The notes: generated from the sequence alone by a model not told the origin. Counted from the first letter of the stretch, positions 1 through 5,800 are shown. The stretch is DNA of 5,802 bases from Burkholderiales bacterium (GCA_017880745.1 JADGRR010000228.1:1-5802); one strand, 5' to 3'. Numbers and translations: made by a program.

Positions 1-413
1 AGCAGCTCGACTTCGCCATGCGCAACTTCAAGGATGAATCATTCATCGCGCAATACCTGAGCCCGCGGCTGATGCGCGAGTTTCATCTGTTCGCCGTAGC
101 CGACCACTGGCGCGAGGATAATTTGGAAATCGACAGCATTCACGATGACGACGGCTACCGCCGGGTGCGCCGGGTGCTGGCCGCGCAGCACCAGCGCGAC
201 ACCCAGGTTCCCGATATCCAGGTGGCGCGCTATGAGCACGGTGGTGACCGTTCGTTGACCTTGCACCACCGGATCTTCCGTGGCCGGCCGGTGGCAGACG
301 GCGAGGCGCGCGAGACACTCAAACATCTGACGCGGCTGTGGGGCTTTACGGTGAGCCTGGAAGGGATCGGCGAGGATGGCCGTGTCGAGTATTGCCAAGA
401 GAGCAAGGCCTGA
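1..413 (+). CDS. spoVR: SpoVR/YcgB family protein, C-terminal part (5' end outside window)
   Basis: The reading frame is open from base 3 to the TGA at 411-413, giving 136 visible residues. It enters the window in frame upstream of the ATG at 18 (visible start QLDFAMRNF), so that ATG is internal and the gene begins outside. The text matches the conserved end of the SpoVR family as I know it from E. coli YcgB: NFKDESFIAQYLSP, an IHDDDGYRRVR block, GDRSLTLHH and the closing LKHLTRLWGF. SpoVR proteins are cytoplasmic. The Bacillus member affects spore cortex formation, and the proteobacterial ones often sit with a PrkA-like kinase (YeaG) and YeaH in a stationary-phase or stress group; their biochemistry is unsettled. 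Those partners would lie to the left and are not visible. The next gene follows after one base, so co-transcription is likely. Family assignment is firm; the role in this organism is not known. Confidence 0.93.
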   Translation, partial: QLDFAMRNFKDESFIAQYLSPRLMREFHLFAVADHWREDNLEIDSIHDDDGYRRVRRVLAAQHQRDTQVPDIQVARYEHGGDRSLTLHHRIFRGRPVADGEARETLKHLTRLWGFTVSLEGIGEDGRVEYCQESKA

Positions 414-414
414 G

Positions 415-813
415 ATGAAGTGGATCAGCTGGAGCGAGAAGCAGACTACCGGACACGTGGATTTGGATGATGCCCACAAGGAACTGGTGGACCTGATAAA
501 TCAGCTTGCCGATGGCATGGAGAATAACAAGTCAAAAGAGTTCTGCAGCAATACGCTCGAGCAGTTCATTGATCAGACGAGAACCCACTTCCTCGCTGAA
601 GAGCAGCTAATGGACCGGCATCGCTACCCGGAGGCGGAGGAGCACAAAGCCTTGCACGCAATGCTGCTCGAGGACGTGCTTGCTTTCAAGGCGACATATG
701 ATGCCAGCGACACCGCGCAATTCATGACCCTGCTCGTCATCCTCGATAGCTGGCTGGACCGCGATATCGAGGCGGCGGACAAGGCACTGGCGGATTTCAT
801 CGCCGCCGGCTGA
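415..813 (+). CDS. Bacteriohemerythrin, single domain, with a His-to-Asp change at one iron ligand
   Basis: A 132-residue protein, the usual length for a single-domain bacteriohemerythrin, a cytoplasmic four-helix bundle that binds O2 at a non-heme di-iron site. I chose the ATG at 415 over the longer in-frame ATG at 376: it gives the family N-terminus (MKWISWSEK), has an AAGG at 404-407 seven bases upstream, and the longer form would only add residues overlapping spoVR. Visible ligands are H21 (in LDDAHKEL), H58 and E62 (HFLAEE), H77 and H81 (HKALH), and D122. The family C-terminal motif HxxxxD reads D117-IEAA-D122, so one His ligand is Asp (codon GAT, one base from CAT). The start lies one base past the spoVR stop (TGA-G-ATG), which suggests translational coupling. 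A likely role is O2 storage, sensing or delivery. The substitution leaves reversible O2 binding uncertain; iron handling or a redox role is possible instead. Confidence 0.93.
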   Translation: MKWISWSEKQTTGHVDLDDAHKELVDLINQLADGMENNKSKEFCSNTLEQFIDQTRTHFLAEEQLMDRHRYPEAEEHKALHAMLLEDVLAFKATYDASDTAQFMTLLVILDSWLDRDIEAADKALADFIAAG

Positions 814-872
814 CCTCCGACTCGGCTTGCGCCAGCACAAGCGCGCTGCCTTGGTCGAACTCTGCAATGAGC

Positions 873-888
873 AGGGGCCGGCGCCCCT
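873..888. terminator. GC-rich stem-loop in the gap between convergent genes
   Basis: AGGGGC-CGGC-GCCCCT forms a 6-bp perfect stem with a 4-base loop, in the 74-bp gap where the hemerythrin gene and the minus-strand receiver gene converge. Its last base is part of the receiver's stop codon. A second, weaker stem (GCTTG 825-829 with CAAGC 838-842) lies nearer the hemerythrin gene. Neither is followed by a T-run on either strand, so neither is a classic intrinsic terminator. They may be bidirectional 3'-end structures or simply chance pairings in GC-rich DNA. Confidence 0.3.
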
Positions 889-1331
889 CACGCCGCGCCG
901 TCGATCGGATTGCCAGCGCGCGCAGGCGCGGCGGCCGCCGCAGCCACTTCCAGGCTGCGATAGTCAAGGTCATGCATAACGGCGCGAATCGCGCGCGGCA
1001 ACTCTTCGGCGTCGGACTTGGTCACGTAGCCGCGGGCGCCGGCGGTGAGCATCTCCTGCACGAATATGAGCGCGGAATTGACCGACAGGACTATCACCTT
1101 GACCGAGGGATGGGCTGCCAGCAGTTGCCCAATGGCTGCGATGCCATTGAGCCGCGGCATGCGAATGTCCATGACCACTACGTCCGGCAGCAGCGAGCGC
1201 ACCATCTCCACCGCCTGGATGCCGTCGCCGGCTTCGCCGACGACTTCGATGTCCGGATGCCGCTGCAACATGTTTCGCAGCGCTTCGCGGAACAGCTTAT
1301 GGTCGTCCGCCAGCAAAACGCGGCTTCTCAA
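888..1331 (-). CDS. NarL/FixJ-type receiver protein lacking the LuxR DNA-binding domain
   Basis: A 147-residue receiver domain. The acidic pocket is D9-D10, the phosphoacceptor D55 (VVVMDIRMP), the switch serine S83 and the conserved lysine K105 (GYVTKSD). The opening LLADDHKLFREAL and the AGARGYVTK block are typical of NarL/FixJ regulators, which normally run to about 210 residues and end in a LuxR helix-turn-helix. Here the protein stops after an Ala-rich tail (residues 129-147, with a six-Ala run). I read the DNA beyond the stop in the other minus frames and found no displaced helix-turn-helix. Translation starts at TTG (1331-1329), supported by a perfect AGGAGG seven bases upstream; no ATG is available near the domain start. 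It is likely the phosphorylation partner of the NarL-class kinase encoded 98 bp upstream. Without an output domain it may act as a phosphate sink, a relay intermediate or a protein-binding regulator. Confidence 0.9.
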   Translation of the reverse strand: MRSRVLLADDHKLFREALRNMLQRHPDIEVVGEAGDGIQAVEMVRSLLPDVVVMDIRMPRLNGIAAIGQLLAAHPSVKVIVLSVNSALIFVQEMLTAGARGYVTKSDAEELPRAIRAVMHDLDYRSLEVAAAAAAPARAGNPIDGAA

Positions 1332-1338
1332 GTCTCTC

Positions 1339-1344
1339 CCTCCT
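1339..1344 (-). promoter_or_regulatory. Perfect Shine-Dalgarno (AGGAGG) for a TTG start
   Basis: On the minus strand AGGAGG is followed by seven bases (GAGAGAC) and then TTG. The match and spacing are optimal, and this decides the non-ATG start of the receiver gene ending at 888. It is the strongest ribosome binding site in the window and suggests that this gene is translated independently of the upstream kinase gene. Confidence 0.8.
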
Positions 1345-1398
1345 CAAATAGCCGCGGCAAATTCCGAACCAGGCAGCGGGTGGCTTAGAGTAGCCCAC

Positions 1399-1423
1399 AA
1401 AACGAGGGCACGCGTCCCCTCGT
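1399..1423 (-). terminator. Probable intrinsic terminator after the large kinase gene
   Basis: On the minus strand, starting 6 nt after the kinase stop codon, ACGAGGG pairs perfectly with CCCTCGT (7 bp, 8-base loop containing ACGCGT), and the stem runs straight into TTTTG. The T-run is short (four Ts, one of them in the stem), so termination may be partial. It separates the three-gene kinase operon from the last receiver gene, which would then depend on readthrough or on a promoter within about 1332-1398. I could not recognise a convincing -35/-10 pair there. Confidence 0.6.
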
Positions 1424-1429
1424 GCTCCC

Positions 1430-3841
1430 CTAGATTTCAACCCTGATCCGCGTGCCTCTTCCAGGCGCAGACTCGAGGCTGAACTTACCGCCGGCAAATT
1501 CGACCCTTTCGCGCATCGTGAGCAGTCCCAGGCCGGGTCTGTGTCCGGGCTGACCGAGTGCCTTGGGATCAAAACCCGCGCCATTATCCGAGATTGTCAG
1601 CACGGCGTGCGGATTGCCGAGACTCAGTTCAATGCTGACCGCGCTCGCCTGCGCATGCTTGGCGCAATTCGTGAGTGCTTCCTGGGTAATGCGAAACAAC
1701 ATCGATTCGGAATCGGCGTTCAGCCGCCCGGCGGGAATCTCGCCGGATACCTTGACGGCGATACCGGTGCGCCGCGACACCTGTTCTGCGTACTCGCGCA
1801 AGGCGTGAGGCAGGCCGGCGTAATCGAGCGTAGCCGGACGCAGGTCGGCGCAGACATCGCGGATGCCGGCTATGGTCTCTGCAAGCAGCGCGCGTGTGTC
1901 CGCCAGTCGGGATTCGATCCCATCGGATAGCCGCGGCGGCAAGTCGGCGGCGATCATCCCGAGGTTGAGCGAGGCGGCCGCCAGGTTCGGACTGGTGCGG
2001 TCGTGCAACTCCCCGGCCAGCCGCCGCCGCTCCTCCTCCTGCACCGCGACCACATGGCGGGACAATTCCGCCAGGCGCAGCGCATCCGCCTCCCTTTGGT
2101 GCTCCAGCTTTTTGCGTTCAGTTATGTCCTGCACCGTGCCGAAGAGCTTGGTCACCCGGCCATCGCCATTTTTTTTTGGAGCGATAACGACGGCATGGCA
2201 GGCATCGGCCCCGCTGGGAAGTCTTAGGCGCTGCTCCAGGTCGACCCGCTCGCCGGAAGCGATGGCGCGGCGCAAGTTTTCGCCGGCCGGCGGCCCCGAC
2301 TCGTCGGCGTAGTACTGCAGGACGTCGTCAATGGTGGGCGCTCCCAGCGCCGGATCGCGCTCGTACAGGCTGAACATTTGCGGCGACCAGATCATCTGCT
2401 GCGTCTCGAGATTCAGCTCCCAATCCCCGATGCGGCCGATCGCCTGCGCCAGACGCAGGCGCGCTTCGCTGATGCGCAGTGTCGCCTCGGCCTTTTGCCG
2501 CTGTTCTTCGCGCTCGAACTGGTCCATGGCGAAGGAGATGTTCTCCGCCATGCGCTCCAGCAGCATCACTGCCTCGGGAACGAAAATGTTCTTCTCCGCG
2601 CCATACACGGAGAGGGCCCCAATGGCTTGGCCGCCTTGATAAATTGGCAGCGCAATCGCAGCAGCCAGGCCGTGGCATGCGGCGTTCTCGCGCCAAGGCG
2701 CGGTGGCCGGGTCGGCGTCGAAATCGTTGCTGATGCAAACGCGCCGCTCGCGAACGGCGAGTCCGATCGGCCCGCGCCCGGTCGGCGCATTGGCTTCGGT
2801 GCTGATCGATATACCATCCAGATAATCGGTTGCGGGTCCAAAAGCGTCCGCCACGGCGATGCGCTGCGCCTGGCGATCGACAAGCCCCACCCATGCCAGC
2901 ATGAAGCCGCCATGTTCGACGCAGGCGCGACAAACCGCTGCGAATACCTCAGCCGGACTGCGGCTGCGCACCAGCGACTCAATCGCCGCGGAGATCGCGG
3001 CGTAGAGCCGCGACAGTTGTCGGGTGCGAAAAGCGGTGCGCTCGCGTTCGCTTATGTCCATGCCGAAGGCGAGAATCTTCTGCAGGCGGCCATCGACGCC
3101 GTACTCGTTAGCCGTATTCCACTCCACGGAAAGCCGCGAGCCGTCCTTGATCCGGCATTGCGTCACGTAGTTGCGCAGATCCTCCCCCCGGGACAGGATA
3201 CTGGCGGCACCGTCGAGCTGATCGCGACGCTCGCCGGAAAAAAACAGCTCGGCCCAGTTTCGACCCAGGAGCTCATCGGGCAAAAAACCTGTGACCGTGC
3301 TCACGGCCTCGTTCACGTAAAGCGTCGTGCCGTTCGGGTCGAGTTCGATCACCAGCGCGGACATGCGGGTGATCAGCCGCCGGTACCGTTCCTCGCGCTC
3401 GATCAACAGTTGCCGCGCTCGCATCCTCTCGTCGCGCAGTCGCCGTTGCTGCAGTGCGCTGCTCACCGCCGGACCCAGGCGGGTCAGCCTATCCTTGAGG
3501 AGAAAATCGTCAGCCCCCTGTTTCAGGATGGAAACTGCCGTTTCCTCGGTGATCGAACCGGTAACGATGACGAATGGCGTGGACAGCCCTTGGTCTTGCA
3601 GGATCTTCAAGGCGCTGAGGGCGTCGAATTGCGGCAGGGTGTAATCGGCGAGGACGAGGTCCAGGCCGGAATCGATGTGCGAGCGAAAATCCTCTTCCGT
3701 GTCGACCCGGCTCCATTGGGGTTCGTAGCCGAAACCGCGCAGTTCGCGGATGATGATCTCCGCGTCGCGCGCGGAGTCCTCCAGCAAAAGGACGCGCAAT
3801 TTCTTTGATGCATCGTCCCCGGCTGCAGGCGGGTGTTCCAT
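1430..3841 (-). CDS. Soluble hybrid sensor kinase REC-PAS-GAF-PAS-HisKA_3-HATPase (NarL/DegS class)
   Basis: An 803-residue protein with no membrane segment or signal peptide, so cytoplasmic. Domains in order: receiver, about 16-128, with E21-D22, phosphoacceptor D66 (LVLADYTLP), T94 and K116; PAS about 152-265; GAF about 295-440 (GRGPIG, PWRE, ALPIYQGG); second PAS about 455-575, starting IGDWELNLET; HisKA_3 about 596-670 with phospho-acceptor His H613 in GELHDRTSP; HATPase_c about 710-803 with N-box N725 (EALTNCAKHA), G1 DNGAGF (752-757) and G2 GLGLLTMRER (770-779). All catalytic residues seem present. The receiver is at the N-terminus, so phosphorylation there by another kinase could gate this one. 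The ATG at 3841 lies 2 nt after the stop of the Rcp1-like regulator, with only a weak GAAAG ribosome site inside that gene, implying coupling. An A9 tract interrupts PAS 2. Ligands of the PAS and GAF domains cannot be told from the sequence. Confidence 0.95.
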   Translation of the reverse strand: MEHPPAAGDDASKKLRVLLLEDSARDAEIIIRELRGFGYEPQWSRVDTEEDFRSHIDSGLDLVLADYTLPQFDALSALKILQDQGLSTPFVIVTGSITEETAVSILKQGADDFLLKDRLTRLGPAVSSALQQRRLRDERMRARQLLIEREERYRRLITRMSALVIELDPNGTTLYVNEAVSTVTGFLPDELLGRNWAELFFSGERRDQLDGAASILSRGEDLRNYVTQCRIKDGSRLSVEWNTANEYGVDGRLQKILAFGMDISERERTAFRTRQLSRLYAAISAAIESLVRSRSPAEVFAAVCRACVEHGGFMLAWVGLVDRQAQRIAVADAFGPATDYLDGISISTEANAPTGRGPIGLAVRERRVCISNDFDADPATAPWRENAACHGLAAAIALPIYQGGQAIGALSVYGAEKNIFVPEAVMLLERMAENISFAMDQFEREEQRQKAEATLRISEARLRLAQAIGRIGDWELNLETQQMIWSPQMFSLYERDPALGAPTIDDVLQYYADESGPPAGENLRRAIASGERVDLEQRLRLPSGADACHAVVIAPKKNGDGRVTKLFGTVQDITERKKLEHQREADALRLAELSRHVVAVQEEERRRLAGELHDRTSPNLAAASLNLGMIAADLPPRLSDGIESRLADTRALLAETIAGIRDVCADLRPATLDYAGLPHALREYAEQVSRRTGIAVKVSGEIPAGRLNADSESMLFRITQEALTNCAKHAQASAVSIELSLGNPHAVLTISDNGAGFDPKALGQPGHRPGLGLLTMRERVEFAGGKFSLESAPGRGTRIRVEI
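2169..2177 (-). repeat. A9 homopolymer in the kinase coding strand
   Basis: The coding strand reads CCA AAA AAA AAT (residues P555-N558) inside the second PAS domain of the large kinase, in otherwise GC-rich DNA. One extra A leads to a TGA after 16 further codons; one fewer A leads to a TGA after five. Either change would remove the HisKA_3 and ATPase domains and leave REC-PAS-GAF-partial PAS. This is a plausible site for transcriptional slippage or tract-length variation, but there is no direct evidence that it is used. Confidence 0.7.
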
Positions 3842-3843
3842 GT

Positions 3844-4290
3844 TCAGGCTTTCGCGGGCGGACGATTGAGCAGCAGCCAGTACAGTCCGATCGTGTGCAT
3901 GGCGTCCTTGAACTGGTCGAAATCGACCGGCTTGGCGATGTAACTGTTGACCCCGAGGGCGTAGCTTTCCACCACATCGCGCTCTTCGGTCGATGAAGTC
4001 AGCACGACCACCGGGACATGACGGGTGCGCGGGTCGGCGCGAATCCGCCGCAGCACTTCCAGGCCGTCGATCAGCGGCAGCTTCAGATCGAGCAGGATGA
4101 CTCGTGGAAGCTCATCCAGTCGCCGGTTCGCGTAGGGGCCCTGGCAGAAGATGAAATCCAGGGCTTCCTCTCCGTCACGGGCAACCTGGACATTGTTGCA
4201 CAGGTTCTGTTCTTTCAGCGCCCGCAGGGCCACCTCCAGATCCGAAGGGTTGTCCTCGACCAGAAGGATCTCAACTGCATCGCTATACAT
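3844..4290 (-). CDS. Rcp1-like single-domain response regulator
   Basis: A 148-residue stand-alone receiver. Acidic pocket E12-D13 (LLVEDNPSD), phosphoacceptor D68 (ILLDLKLP), switch threonine T98 (VVLTSS) and K120 followed by cis-Pro (IAKPVD). The C-terminal helix YWLLLNRPP is characteristic of Rcp1/CheY-like regulators that partner with phytochrome-type and related kinases. I chose the ATG at 4290. The frame extends upstream to an ATG at 4545, but that part is the kinase gene read out of frame. The start overlaps the kinase stop by 8 nt, and a G8 tract six bases upstream serves as a Shine-Dalgarno-like site, so translation is probably coupled. It is likely phosphorylated by the kinase encoded just upstream. 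It has no output domain, so it should act by protein contact or pass phosphate onward, for example to the receiver-bearing kinase encoded next. Confidence 0.95.
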   Translation of the reverse strand: MYSDAVEILLVEDNPSDLEVALRALKEQNLCNNVQVARDGEEALDFIFCQGPYANRRLDELPRVILLDLKLPLIDGLEVLRRIRADPRTRHVPVVVLTSSTEERDVVESYALGVNSYIAKPVDFDQFKDAMHTIGLYWLLLNRPPAKA

Positions 4291-5713
4291 GGTTCGCCCC
4301 CCCCTGCAATGTGAAATAGAACGTTGCGCCCAGGTTCTTTTCCGCTTGCGCCCAGATCCGTCCGCCATGGCGAGCGATGATGCGTTGGACAATGGCGAGT
4401 CCGACCCCGGTGCCTTCGTAGTCCTCGGCGCGGTGCAGTCGCTGGAATACCCCGAACAGCTTGTGTGCGTAGCGCATATCGAAACCCACACCATTGTCCC
4501 GAACATAATACACGGGCGCACCGTCTTGGGTCTCCGATCCGACACGGATCACGGCCGTTTCCCGGCTTTTGGAAAACTTGAGCGCGTTGGCGATCAGGTT
4601 GATCCACACCTGCCTTAGAAGCCGCGGATCAGCGTCGGCTGCAGGGAGTTCACCGATGGTGAGATCGATCTGCCTGTCTTTCTGTTCCGCCTGCAGCGAC
4701 TGCAGCACGGCGCGCACCAGCGCTTCCTGATCTACCCGCTCTTTTCTCAGCGGATGCTGGCTCAGTTGGGAGAACGCCAGCAGGTCGTCGATCAGACGCC
4801 CCATCTGCCGCGCATTGTCGCGGATCATGTGCAGGCAATGCAGCGCGTCCTCGTCCATGTGCGCTGCGTATCTCTTTTGCAGGATTTGCGAGAACGCATC
4901 CATGCCCCGCAGCGGCGCACGCAGGTCGTGCGACACTGAATAGGCGAAGGCTTCCAGTTCCTTGATCGCCGCGACCATGCCAGTCTGGGACGCCCGTAGC
5001 TGCTCGGTCATGTGGTCGAACCTCCGTCCCAGTTCGCCGAACTCGTTGTCTCCCCCGAGGCCCACCCGATGCTCGAAATCGCCGGCCGCGACGCGGTCGG
5101 TGGCGGCCTGCAGTTGTTTTATCGGAGCAAGCACGAATCGGCGAAACACTATGAGGTAAGCGATCAGGATCATCAGCATCGCCAGCACCAGGGACGCCGA
5201 ACTCCAGATTACGTTCCGCTTGGCGTCGCGAATTTCCGTGGTTTGCAGCTCAGATAGCCGCAGCGCCTTCAGGCTCACGTCCCCCAGCAGAACGTGCAGG
5301 GCTCCGGTGATGCGCCCGCGAGTCCCCGCGGCTTCGCCCGCAGGACCCGCCTGCCGTGACGGAGCGCTCGCCAGCAGCTGGTGGAACAGCTGATCTACGT
5401 CCTTGACGCTTACCCCGATGGCCTCGATCAGGAAAATCTCTTCGGCGAATGCGGTTTGCAGGGGATGGAGTAATTGCGCGAAATCGCGCATACCCGCCTG
5501 CCACTGAATTTCCTGGTGATCGCTGCGCTCGGTGGTGACCTCGACTGCAATGTTGCTCATGCGTACGACGGTGCGCAGCAGCTCCTGGGCCTGCGTCAGG
5601 TCTGCCATCGATCGCGCCACGGCTAATTGATTCTGCACCATGATCGCCGTGAGCGTCGTCAGCAGCGCCAGTGCAAAGGCGAAGAACAGCCACTGTAGTC
5701 TAGCCAGGGGCAT
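4283..5713 (-). CDS. Membrane sensor histidine kinase, HAMP-HisKA-HATPase
   Basis: A 476-residue inner-membrane kinase. TM1 about 6-26 and TM2 about 167-190 bracket a 140-residue periplasmic region that looks all-helical, with no sensor family I can name for certain. HAMP follows at about 191-243 (LAPIKQL, DNEFGELGRRFD). HisKA is about 248-318 with phospho-acceptor H262 (AYSVSHDLRAPLRGMD), the type found in phytochrome-like kinases that pair with Rcp1 regulators. The ATPase domain has N-box N376 (INLIANALKFSK), G1 DNGVGF (406-411) and G2 GTGVGL (434-439), and ends in GATFYFTL. All key residues are present. The ATG at 5713 is the first possible start, since an in-frame TGA stands two codons before it. 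It has no clear Shine-Dalgarno site. It is the first gene of the minus-strand operon, and its 3' end overlaps the Rcp1-like regulator. The signal is unknown. Confidence 0.95.
   Translation of the reverse strand: MPLARLQWLFFAFALALLTTLTAIMVQNQLAVARSMADLTQAQELLRTVVRMSNIAVEVTTERSDHQEIQWQAGMRDFAQLLHPLQTAFAEEIFLIEAIGVSVKDVDQLFHQLLASAPSRQAGPAGEAAGTRGRITGALHVLLGDVSLKALRLSELQTTEIRDAKRNVIWSSASLVLAMLMILIAYLIVFRRFVLAPIKQLQAATDRVAAGDFEHRVGLGGDNEFGELGRRFDHMTEQLRASQTGMVAAIKELEAFAYSVSHDLRAPLRGMDAFSQILQKRYAAHMDEDALHCLHMIRDNARQMGRLIDDLLAFSQLSQHPLRKERVDQEALVRAVLQSLQAEQKDRQIDLTIGELPAADADPRLLRQVWINLIANALKFSKSRETAVIRVGSETQDGAPVYYVRDNGVGFDMRYAHKLFGVFQRLHRAEDYEGTGVGLAIVQRIIARHGGRIWAQAEKNLGATFYFTLQGGANHV
4297..4304 (-). 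repeat. G8 homopolymer at the kinase/regulator overlap
   Basis: The coding strand has eight consecutive Gs that encode GG near the kinase C-terminus (CAG GGG GGG GCG) and also lie six bases before the regulator ATG, where they can act as a Shine-Dalgarno-like element. As written, the kinase stops normally. Deleting one G moves the kinase frame into the regulator frame with no stop between (LQGGRTMYSD), giving a fused hybrid kinase of about 620 residues. The tract and frames are read directly; any use of the switch is inference. Confidence 0.75.
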
Positions 5714-5716
5714 GGG

Positions 5717-5800
5717 TCACGAAAGCAGAATCGACACCGCGTGCGGTCGCACGCTTTGCAGCGGTCGCGCGCGCACCCAATTTTTCGATTGTGCTGTCAT
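5717..5800 (-). other. Possible 27-codon upstream reading frame ending at the kinase start
   Basis: On the minus strand an ATG at 5800 opens a 27-codon frame (MTAQSKNWVR...) ending at TGA 5719-5717, three bases before the kinase ATG and in the same frame. It resembles no known leader. It could be a short leader peptide feeding ribosomes to a kinase start with no clear Shine-Dalgarno site, the end of a gene that begins outside the window, or chance. Confidence 0.15.
5739..5754. promoter_or_regulatory. Inverted repeat upstream of the kinase operon, possible operator
   Basis: GCGTGCG-GT-CGCACGC is a perfect inverted repeat with 7-bp arms and a 2-bp centre, 25 bp before the kinase ATG. The octamer GCGGTCGC inside it (5743-5750) recurs at 5761-5768, an 18-bp spacing. 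The position fits an operator or a 5'-UTR hairpin. No T-run follows, so it is not a terminator. No clear sigma70 promoter is recognisable in 5714-5802. GC-rich context raises the chance of coincidence. Confidence 0.3.

Noticed and set aside
376..414. Longer start for the hemerythrin at ATG 376
   Set aside because: The extra 13 residues overlap the SpoVR coding end and precede the normal family N-terminus; the ATG at 415 has better-placed AAGG upstream.
814..887. Remnant of a LuxR helix-turn-helix beyond the receiver stop
   Set aside because: I read the minus strand here in the alternative frames and saw no LTPRE-like or NKEIA-like block, so a simple frameshift does not explain the missing domain.
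929..940. 12-bp palindrome CGGCGGCCGCCG
   Set aside because: It lies inside the Ala-run codons of the receiver tail; repeated GCC/GCG codons give such palindromes by chance.
867..1388. A 173-codon plus-strand frame opposite the NarL-type receiver
   Set aside because: Its composition (rich in Arg, His, Gln) and lack of any motif fit a shadow of the receiver gene, which has all catalytic residues and a strong ribosome site.
3238..3244. A7 run on the plus strand (T7 in the kinase coding strand)
   Set aside because: It encodes LFFSG in the first PAS domain and is shorter than the A9 and G8 tracts; Phe codons make T-runs easily, so it was not listed as a separate switch candidate.
2378..3808. 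A 476-codon open frame on the plus strand, antisense to the large kinase gene
   Set aside because: It lies wholly opposite a gene with clear REC, PAS, GAF and kinase motifs. Its translation shows no recognisable domain, and long antisense frames are common in GC-rich genes.
4291..4545. Longer start for the Rcp1-like regulator at 4545
   Set aside because: The extra 85 residues are the kinase ATPase domain read in another frame, and the receiver domain begins normally just after the ATG at 4290.
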